Part shown: one piece after another, positions 11,962-18,388 of the stretch
Numbering within the stretch: position 1 is the first letter of the stretch
Layout: each line of letters starts with the position of its first letter
Assembly (NCBI RefSeq): GCF_017676365.1
Contig: NZ_JADKMA010000057.1
Location: forward strand, 1 to 37,667
Direction of reading: 5' to 3'
DNA length: 37,667 nt
From: Streptomyces oryzae
Lineage (GTDB): Bacteria; Actinomycetota; Actinomycetes; Streptomycetales; Streptomycetaceae
Made by a program: the position numbers and the translations under genes
Notes under the pieces: model-generated
What the model was told of the DNA's origin: nothing
The model's input: only the letters and a program-made list of their open reading frames with translations
The model's database searches: none

Positions 11962-12747
11962 TCAGTCCAGCGCCGCCCTCAGCCGCTTTCGGTCCGGCTC
12001 CGGAAGATGCGGAGCATAGTGCTCGAACAGTGCCTCCCGGCCGAGGCGGGCCGCACGGGCCCCGTCCGCCCCACGAAGGGCAGCAAGGATCTCGCGGTGG
12101 TGGACAACCGAACGCCGCATCCACTCCCCCGCATCCCCATCCCGCTCCGCACGCACCAGCTCACCCTCGATCGCGCCCACGACCGCATCGTGGACCGCCC
12201 GCGCGCACAGCGCGAGCAGCGCGTTGCCGCTGGCCTCGGCGACGACGCGGTGGAACTGGGCGTCGGCCTCGCTGAAGGCGTGCGGATCGTGCGGGTCGCG
12301 CGAGACGCACTCCCCCATCGTGTCGGCCAACTCCGTCAGCCGGCGCAGATCCTCCTCCGTGTGCAGCCGAGCCGCGAGCCGGTAGCTCTCGGCGTCCAGC
12401 ACCATCCGGAACTGGATCAGCTCGGCCGGCGAGGACAGATGAGAGCGGGCGAGCCGGCCGAGGGCGTGGCTGAGGGTGTCGGGTGAGACGCCCAGCACCT
12501 CGGCGCCCAGCGGATCGCCCGGCCGGGAGCGGATCAGCCCCGAGGACTGGAGGACCCGCAGCGCCTCACGGATGGTCGAGCGGCCCACGTCGAACTGGCG
12601 CACCAACTCCCGCTCGGCGGGCAGCCGGGAGCCGGGCGGCAGTTCGCCGGCGAGGATGCGGTCCTCGATCTGCTCGGCGACGCGCTGGTAGGCGCGCACC
12701 GGGCGCACCGGCTGGAATCCGATCTGGGCAGGGGACTCGGCCGACAT
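11962..12747 (-). CDS. FadR-type GntR family transcriptional regulator (261 aa)
   Basis: DNA-binding regulator, probably a repressor of the divergent amide-catabolic operon. The winged helix is N-terminal (about residues 15-85: ILAGELPPGSRLPAERELV, VGRSTIREALRVL, GLIRSRPG). The FCD all-helical ligand domain fills the rest, with metal-site-like residues in DAQFHRVVAEASGN and in VVHHREIL. The ATG at 12747 gives the normal family length; an open frame running upstream through the divergent gene is an artefact. The divergent region contains TGGTCTGACCA, matching the FadR-family box. The ligand is unknown. Confidence 0.9.
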   Translation of the reverse strand: MSAESPAQIGFQPVRPVRAYQRVAEQIEDRILAGELPPGSRLPAERELVRQFDVGRSTIREALRVLQSSGLIRSRPGDPLGAEVLGVSPDTLSHALGRLARSHLSSPAELIQFRMVLDAESYRLAARLHTEEDLRRLTELADTMGECVSRDPHDPHAFSEADAQFHRVVAEASGNALLALCARAVHDAVVGAIEGELVRAERDGDAGEWMRRSVVHHREILAALRGADGARAARLGREALFEHYAPHLPEPDRKRLRAALD

Positions 12748-12827
12748 CGGCGCCCTCTCTCGTGCGGTATGGCCCGTGCGTGCTGTGTTTCCCCTGCGTT
12801 TCCGGGTGTTGATTCTGTGCTCATCCC

Positions 12828-12883
12828 TTGACCGGGGCAGCAGCCTCCCAGCAGAGTACGGGCAATCAACTGGTCTGACCAGT
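12828..12883 (+). promoter_or_regulatory. Promoter with FadR-like operator upstream of the M20/acylase operon
   Basis: A -35 TTGACC (12828-12833) and a -10 CAGAGT (12852-12857) are separated by 18 bp, a good Streptomyces housekeeping promoter. A perfect palindrome, ACTGGTC-T-GACCAGT (12869-12883), lies about 12 nt beyond the -10, where binding would block transcription. Its centre TGGTCTGACCA fits the box bound by FadR-subfamily GntR proteins, and a gene for one is divergent. Confidence 0.68.
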
Positions 12884-12942
12884 CGCCTGGCCCGAACTGA
12901 AGGGCCGACGACGACTGGGCCAGGGACTTGGAGGTTCGTTCC

Positions 12943-14178
12943 ATGCATTCCGGTCCCGGCGCTCTGCCGTGGGATTCCCTGCTCGACACCGAGGCGGCCA
13001 TCGCCTTCACCCAGCAGCTGGTGCGGCTGCGCACCGTCAACTCCGAGGGCGCCGAGTCCGTCGAGAGACCGGCCGCCGAGCTGGTGTCGGAGCTGTTCAC
13101 CCGGTTCGGCTGGGAGCACACCTTCTCGGAGGTGGCACCGGGCCGTCCCAACGTGGTCGCGGTCGTCGAGGGCGGCGGGGGCCCGGGCCCCACGCTGATG
13201 TTCGAGGGCCACACGGACGTGGTGACCGAAGGCGATCCGGCGGACTGGAGCGTGGACCCGTACGGCGCCGAGATCCGCGACGGGAAGATGTGGGGCCGCG
13301 GCACGGCCGACATGAAGTCCGGCGTGGCGGCGATGATCTACGGCGTGCGCGCCCTCCAGCAGGCAGGACCTTTCCCCGGCCGGGTGGTGCTGGGCGTCAT
13401 GGCCGACGAGGAAGGCATGATGCTCGGCGCCAAGGCGTTCGCGGCCTCCCCGCTCGCCGCCGAGGTGGACGGCGTCATCGTCTGCGAGCCGGAGGGGTAC
13501 GAGGTGTGCACCTCGGCGCGCGGCGGCATCCGGCTGCGGCTCGATCTGACGGGCGTGATGGCGCACGGGGCCATGCCGCAGGAAGGCCGCAGCCCGATCG
13601 CGGCGGGCGCCAGGATCGTGGAAGCACTCGGCGCCGTCCAGGAGTGGGCCACCGTGCGCTTCGGCAGCCATCCGCACGCCGGTGAGGTGACGGTGACCCC
13701 GACCGTCCTGCTGGGCGGCGACCCGGACCAGCTCAACGTCATCCCCGCGCACGGCGTCGTCGGCGTCGACGTACGGACCATTCCCGGCACCGACCACGCC
13801 GAGCTGACCGAGCGGATACGGACCACGGCCGAGCAGGCGGCGGAAGCCTTCGGGGTCGGCGTGCGGCTGACCGTGGTGGACGACCGGCCCGCCATCGAGA
13901 TAGCCGAGGACCATCCCGTGGTCCGCGGGCTGGTCGCCGCGCACACCCAGGTGCACGGCTCCGCACCGGCGTTCGGCGCGGTGCCCGGCACCACCGACGG
14001 CACGATCCTCACCCGGGACGCCGGACTGCCCACCGCCGTCTACGGCCCGGGCGGCAAGTGGATCGCGCACCAGAAGGACGAGTTCGTCGAAGTGCGCGAG
14101 ATCGGTGAGTACGCCCGGGTGTACGCGGCAGCGGCCCAGCACTTCCTCACCGCGGGGAAGGACGGTGCTGCGGCGTGA
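12943..14178 (+). CDS. M20 family metallo-amidohydrolase/peptidase (411 aa)
   Basis: Probable cytoplasmic zinc amidohydrolase of the ArgE/DapE/CPG2 type, cleaving an N-acyl or peptide bond. The metal ligands and catalytic residues are in place: H90 and D92 in FEGHTDVV, D123 in GRGTADMKSG, E156/E157 in ADEEGMML, E182 in CEPEG, and the last His in WIAHQKDE. A dimerisation domain lies between about 190 and 300. The ATG at 12943 has GGAGG 8 nt upstream. It is the first gene of an operon, overlapping the aldehyde dehydrogenase gene by 4 nt. With an Ntn acylase in the same operon, two separate amide cleavages are suggested; the true substrate is not recognised. Confidence 0.9.
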   Translation: MHSGPGALPWDSLLDTEAAIAFTQQLVRLRTVNSEGAESVERPAAELVSELFTRFGWEHTFSEVAPGRPNVVAVVEGGGGPGPTLMFEGHTDVVTEGDPADWSVDPYGAEIRDGKMWGRGTADMKSGVAAMIYGVRALQQAGPFPGRVVLGVMADEEGMMLGAKAFAASPLAAEVDGVIVCEPEGYEVCTSARGGIRLRLDLTGVMAHGAMPQEGRSPIAAGARIVEALGAVQEWATVRFGSHPHAGEVTVTPTVLLGGDPDQLNVIPAHGVVGVDVRTIPGTDHAELTERIRTTAEQAAEAFGVGVRLTVVDDRPAIEIAEDHPVVRGLVAAHTQVHGSAPAFGAVPGTTDGTILTRDAGLPTAVYGPGGKWIAHQKDEFVEVREIGEYARVYAAAAQHFLTAGKDGAAA

Positions 14179-15626
14179 ACCTGTGGCAGGGCAAGGAGTT
14201 CCCGGACGGACTGCCGGTGGGCGGGAGCTGGGTTGCGGCACCGGACCACCAGGTCGTCTCGTTCCCGTACGACTCAACTCCCGTGGCGCAGGCCCCGGTC
14301 GGTGACCCGGAGCTGGCCCGGCAGGCGGTCGAGCACGCCGCCGCGCTGCGCCGCGAGGTCGCGGCGCTGCCCACCCGCACCCGCCGCGCCGTCCTCGCCG
14401 GGGTTGCCGAAGCGCTGGAGGGTGTGGCGGCGGGCATGGAGGAGCTGCTGGTCCTGGAGACCGGCAAGCCGCGCGTCGACTGCCGTACGGAGGTGACCCG
14501 TGCCGTCGCCACCTGGCGGGCGGCGGCCGACGAGGTGGTGCACATCCACGGTGAGACGGTGCCGCTGGACGGGCTGCCGTCCGGGGACGGGATGACCGGC
14601 TTCTGGACGCGGCGTCCGGTCGGGGTCGTCGTAGGGATCGCCGGGTTCAACTATCCGATGATGCTGGCCACCCACAAGATCGCGCCCGCGCTCGCCGCGG
14701 GCTGCCCCGTGATCGTCAAACCCGCACCGGCGACCCCGCTGGCCACGCTGTGGCTGGTGAATCTGGTACGCGAACGGCTGATCGCCGAGGGGGCACCGGC
14801 CGGTGCGGTGCAACTGGTCACCGGTGATGTGGAGGTGGGCCGCACCCTCACCACGCACGAGGCGGTCGCCGCGGTCTCGTTCACCGGCTCGGCCGCCGTG
14901 GGGCACCGCATCGCGAAGGACGCGGCGCCCCGCAAGGTGGTGCTGGAGCTGGGCTCCAACGCCGCGCTGGTCGTCGCGGCCGACGCCGATCTGGACGCCG
15001 CCGCCGACGCGGTGGTGCGCGGCGGCTACTACGCCTCGGGGCAGGCGTGCATCGCCGTCCAGCGGGTCATCGCCGAGGCGCCGGTCGCCGCCGAGCTGGA
15101 GCGGCGGATCGCCGCGCGGCTGGCGTCGGTACCGGTGGGCGACCCCCGCGAGGAGAGCACCCGGGTGGCGGCGCTCATCGACGAGGCGGCGACCGGGCGG
15201 GTGCTGGCGTGGGTGGAGCAGGCCCGCGCGGCGGGCGCACGGCTGGTCGCGGGCGGCGAGCGTGCGGGCCGCTGTCTGACACCCGCGCTGCTGGCCGAGG
15301 TGCCGGACGGCCAGCCGGCCTGGGACGAGGAGATCTTCGGCCCGGTCGTCTGCCTGCGCTCGGTACCCGATCTGGACGCCGCCTTCGCCACCGTCGACGC
15401 GAGCCGCTACGGGCTGCACGCGGCGGTTTTCACCCACCGCCTCGATGTCGCGTTCCGCGCGCTGGACGAACTGAACGTGGGCGGCGTGGTGATCAACGAA
15501 GTGCCGGGCTACCGCTGCGATGTCGCCCCCTATGGCGGCGTCAAGGACTCCGGCATCGGGCGGGAGGGCCCGCGGTTCGCGATCGAGGAGCTGACGGTGA
15601 CGAAGATGGCGGTGATCAAGCCATGA
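14175..15626 (+). CDS. NAD(P)-dependent aldehyde dehydrogenase (483 aa)
   Basis: Oxidises an aldehyde to a carboxylate. The catalytic residues are N159 in GFNYP, E258 in LELGSNAAL and C292 in SGQACIAVQR; the motif EEIFGPVVCL lies near residue 395. The C-terminal segment VINEVPGYRCDVAPYGGVKDSG recalls the lactaldehyde/phosphonoacetaldehyde/semialdehyde group, but the aldehyde cannot be named. It starts with GTG, overlapping the M20 stop by 4 nt, and its own stop overlaps the SDR start by 4 nt. The chain of overlaps implies one polycistronic message and a shared pathway. Confidence 0.92.
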   Translation: MNLWQGKEFPDGLPVGGSWVAAPDHQVVSFPYDSTPVAQAPVGDPELARQAVEHAAALRREVAALPTRTRRAVLAGVAEALEGVAAGMEELLVLETGKPRVDCRTEVTRAVATWRAAADEVVHIHGETVPLDGLPSGDGMTGFWTRRPVGVVVGIAGFNYPMMLATHKIAPALAAGCPVIVKPAPATPLATLWLVNLVRERLIAEGAPAGAVQLVTGDVEVGRTLTTHEAVAAVSFTGSAAVGHRIAKDAAPRKVVLELGSNAALVVAADADLDAAADAVVRGGYYASGQACIAVQRVIAEAPVAAELERRIAARLASVPVGDPREESTRVAALIDEAATGRVLAWVEQARAAGARLVAGGERAGRCLTPALLAEVPDGQPAWDEEIFGPVVCLRSVPDLDAAFATVDASRYGLHAAVFTHRLDVAFRALDELNVGGVVINEVPGYRCDVAPYGGVKDSGIGREGPRFAIEELTVTKMAVIKP

Positions 15627-16513
15627 GCCCGGGCAACGGCCAGGCCGGCGGGAACGGCCGGGCAGCCGGGGACGCCCAGCCCGGCAAGAACAACCAGCCC
15701 GGCGAGAACGCCCAGGTCGGCGAGAACAGCCAGCCCGGCGAGGTGGATTACAGCCGGCTGTTCCGGCTCGACCGGCGGCGGGTGGCCGTGGTCGGCGGCG
15801 CGAGCGGCATCGGCCGGGAGGCGGTACGTGCCCTGGCGGCGCACGGCGCCCAGGTCGTGGTGGCCGACCGCGACGCGGCCGGCGCCGCGGAGACCGTACG
15901 GCTGGCGGGCCCCGGCGCCTCCCCGTACCCCCTGGACGTGCTGGACGAGGAGGCGCTGGCCCGGGCCGCCGCCGACTGGGGCCCGCTGGACGGGCTCGTG
16001 GTGACCGTCGGCGTCAACGTGCGCAAGCGGATCGCGGACTACACGGTGGCCGAGTTCGAGCGGGTGATCGCGCTGAACCTGCGGGCGCACTTCTCGCTGG
16101 TGCGGGCCTGCGCCCCGGCGATGGCGGAGCGCGGCCGCGGCTCGGTCGTCTCCCTCGCCTCCATGCGCGCCTTCCAGGTGGAGCCGGGCCAGGGCGTGTA
16201 CGCGGCCGCCAAGGCGGGCCTCGTCCAGCTGCTGCGCACCGCGGCGGCCGAATGGGGGCCGCAGGGCGTGCGGTTCAACGCCGTTGCGCCCGGCGTGGTG
16301 CGCACGCCGCTCACCGACCAGATCGCCGCGGACGCCGAGTGGTACGACGCCTATGCGCGGGCCTCGGCGCTGCAGCGGTGGGCGCGGGCCGACGAGATCG
16401 CCGGCGCCGTGGTGTATCTGCTCTCCGACGCCGCCACGTTCGTGACCGGCAGCGTGCTGACTGTGGACGGCGGATGGACCGCCGTCGACGGGCGGTACGA
16501 CCCCGCCGTGTGA
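15623..16513 (+). CDS. Short-chain dehydrogenase/reductase with repeat-rich N-terminal tail (296 aa)
   Basis: Classical SDR oxidoreductase. The cofactor motif is GGASGIG (58-64), the catalytic residues are S180, Y193 and K197 (VYAAAKAG), and the C-terminal signature FVTGSVLTVDGGWT is present. The acidic residue after the second strand (ADRD) favours NAD. The enzyme proper starts at about residue 45. It is preceded by 40 residues made of six tandem hexapeptides of the type N-x-Q-P-G-E, unusual for the family. The ATG at 15623 overlaps the aldehyde dehydrogenase stop by 4 nt. A shorter in-frame GTG (VDYSRLF) is an alternative start that would remove the repeats. It likely makes or uses the aldehyde handled by its neighbour. 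Confidence 0.9.
   Translation: MSPGNGQAGGNGRAAGDAQPGKNNQPGENAQVGENSQPGEVDYSRLFRLDRRRVAVVGGASGIGREAVRALAAHGAQVVVADRDAAGAAETVRLAGPGASPYPLDVLDEEALARAAADWGPLDGLVVTVGVNVRKRIADYTVAEFERVIALNLRAHFSLVRACAPAMAERGRGSVVSLASMRAFQVEPGQGVYAAAKAGLVQLLRTAAAEWGPQGVRFNAVAPGVVRTPLTDQIAADAEWYDAYARASALQRWARADEIAGAVVYLLSDAATFVTGSVLTVDGGWTAVDGRYDPAV
15635..15742 (+). repeat. Six tandem 18-bp units encoding hexapeptides
   Basis: Within the SDR N-terminus the translation reads NGQAGG, NGRAAG, DAQPGK, NNQPGE, NAQVGE, NSQPGE in succession. Each unit is 18 nt of the form AAC-NNC-CAG-CCC-GGC-GAG. The last four are the most alike. It is a coding minisatellite that would keep the frame if units were gained or lost. Confidence 0.85.
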
Positions 16514-16561
16514 CTCCCATGCCGTTACGCACCGTCCCCTTCCCCCGAGGAGCACCCCGCG

Positions 16562-16858
16562 ATGTCCGAGCACCACCCTGCCCCGGGCGAGGACCCCCTC
16601 GCCGGGCTCCCCCGTACCAGAGCCAGGCGCCCGGCGCTGTGGCTCCTGCTCATCCCGGCCGTCCTGTACTGCGCGGCCCCTCTCGTGGCCAACCGCATCG
16701 AACCCCGCATCGCGGGGCTGCCGTTCCTGCTGTTCTGGATCGTCGCCGCGACGGTCGTCAGCCCGCTCATCATCTGGCTGGTCTCGCGGCTCGACCCCGC
16801 CTTCAAAGAGGGCGCCCTCGAACCTCTTCCCGTCGACGACCAGGAGGGCGCGCGATGA
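16562..16858 (+). CDS. DUF3311-type small membrane protein (98 aa)
   Basis: Two hydrophobic spans are visible, WLLLIPAVLYCAAPLVA (about 27-43) and LPFLLFWIVAATVVSPLIIWLV (about 53-74), with charged tails. Size, topology and position just before a sodium:solute symporter match DUF3311 proteins, which commonly accompany such symporters, probably as an accessory subunit. GAGGAG precedes the ATG at 16562. It overlaps the symporter gene by 4 nt, which supports production of the two in equal amounts. The exact role is not known. Confidence 0.83.
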   Translation: MSEHHPAPGEDPLAGLPRTRARRPALWLLLIPAVLYCAAPLVANRIEPRIAGLPFLLFWIVAATVVSPLIIWLVSRLDPAFKEGALEPLPVDDQEGAR

Positions 16859-18369
16859 GCGGATCAGCGGCGATCGCCACGACGATCTTCGGCCTCGCCA
16901 TGGCGGCGACCCTCGCCATCGGGGTGCTCAGCGCCCGGGGGCGGGACAAGGGCATGGCCGAGTGGTCGGTCTCCAGCCGGGGCCTGGGCGTGCTGTTCAT
17001 CTGGCTGCTGATGGCGGGCGAGACCTACACCAGCTTCTCGTTCCTGGGCACGGCAGGCTGGTCGTACTCGATGGGCGTGCCGATCCTCTACCTCGTCGCC
17101 TATCTGACGACCGGCTTCGCGGTGGCGTACGTGGTGGGCCCGGCGCTGTGGACGTACGCGAGCCGGCACCGGCTGCTGTCCATAGCCGACATGGCCGAAC
17201 ACCGGTTCCGCTCCCGGCCGGTGGGGATATTGGTGGCCGTCACGGCGACCGTTTTCATCGTTCCCTACGTGCAGGTGCAGATCCAGGGCATGGGGGTGGT
17301 GGTGAACGCGATGACGTACGGCAGCGTCGATCTGCATGTCGCCGCCGTGATCTCCTTCGTCGTCGCCGAGGCGTTCATCCTCGTCTCCGGGCTGCGCGGC
17401 TCGGCGTGGGTGAGCGTGCTGAAGGACGTGCTCGTCATCGTGGCTGTGGTGTTCCTCGCGGTGTGGGTGCCGCTGCACTACCTTGACGGATACGGGGACT
17501 TCATGACGCGGATGGTCGAGGAGAAGCCGCAGTGGCTGACCTTCCCCGGCCATGAGTCGGGCGGGCTGAACGGCACCTGGTTCGTCTCCACGCTGCTGCT
17601 GAACGCCGTGACGATCTCCATCTTCCCCACCACGGTGGCCGGTTACCTCAGCGCCAAGAGCCCCAACGCGCTGCGCCGCAACGCGCTGCTGCTGCCCTGG
17701 TACCAACTGCTGCTGTTCATCCCGATGATGGTCGGCGCCGTCGCGCTGTTCGCGCTGCCCACGCTGGACAACCCGGACCTGGCGCTGTTCCGGCTGGTGA
17801 CCGACTCGCTGCCGTCGCCCGTCGTCGCGGTGATCGGGGTGGCGGGTGCGCTGTCGGCCATCGTGCCGATGAGCGTGTTCATGCTGGCCATCGGCACGCT
17901 GTGCGGCCGTACGCTGCTCGGCGGCGGCAACGGCTCCGACCCGCGCAGCCGCGCCGCGGGCTCGCGCCCGGGCAGCGCCGACGACGTACGGATCAAGCGG
18001 CTGTCCCAGCTGGTGTGCTTCGTGGCCGGGCTCGTGGCCCTGCTGGGCGCGCTCTTCCTCCCGAACACCCTGGTGAAACTGTCGGTCATCTCCTACGAAG
18101 GGCTGGCCCAGCTGGTGCCGCTCGCACTGTTCGCGCTCTTCTGGCGGCGGCTGACCGCCGTGGCGGGCGTCGCGGGCATGCTGACCGGCACCGGAGTGGT
18201 ACTGCTGCTGTGGTGGACGGACAACGACCCCTGGCACGGGATCAACGGCGGCGTCCTGGGGCTCGCGGCCAATCTGCTGGTGGCCGCCGCACTCACCTAC
18301 GCCCGGCCGTCCACGCCCGTCACGGCGCCGGCACGGCAGACCCCGTCGCCGGAGCAAGAACCGGCGTGA
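16855..18369 (+). CDS. Sodium:solute symporter, SSS family (504 aa)
   Basis: Integral membrane importer driven by sodium. The protein has about 13 hydrophobic spans. It shows the SSS features GETYTSFSFLGTAGWSYSMG in the first helices, PYVQVQIQGMGVVVNAM, GLRGSAWVSVLKDVL, and a Na-site-like region SIFPTTVAGYLSAKSPNALRRN. The ATG at 16855 overlaps the DUF3311 stop by 4 nt. The substrate is probably the organic acid or amide compound processed by the enzymes of the operon; it cannot be read from the sequence. The penicillin-acylase gene follows 19 nt after its stop. Confidence 0.92.
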   Translation: MSGSAAIATTIFGLAMAATLAIGVLSARGRDKGMAEWSVSSRGLGVLFIWLLMAGETYTSFSFLGTAGWSYSMGVPILYLVAYLTTGFAVAYVVGPALWTYASRHRLLSIADMAEHRFRSRPVGILVAVTATVFIVPYVQVQIQGMGVVVNAMTYGSVDLHVAAVISFVVAEAFILVSGLRGSAWVSVLKDVLVIVAVVFLAVWVPLHYLDGYGDFMTRMVEEKPQWLTFPGHESGGLNGTWFVSTLLLNAVTISIFPTTVAGYLSAKSPNALRRNALLLPWYQLLLFIPMMVGAVALFALPTLDNPDLALFRLVTDSLPSPVVAVIGVAGALSAIVPMSVFMLAIGTLCGRTLLGGGNGSDPRSRAAGSRPGSADDVRIKRLSQLVCFVAGLVALLGALFLPNTLVKLSVISYEGLAQLVPLALFALFWRRLTAVAGVAGMLTGTGVVLLLWWTDNDPWHGINGGVLGLAANLLVAAALTYARPSTPVTAPARQTPSPEQEPA

Positions 18370-18388
18370 CCCCCGAGGAGGCACGAGC

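Noticed and set aside
11962..14277. Apparent 771-codon extension upstream of the FadR-type regulator
   Set aside because: The added part is antisense to the M20 gene and crosses its promoter; the DNA-binding domain begins right after the ATG at 12747.
15635..15742. Short tandem repeats considered as a CRISPR array
   Set aside because: Units are directly adjacent, 18 nt long, in frame inside a coding gene and without spacers; no cas genes are nearby.
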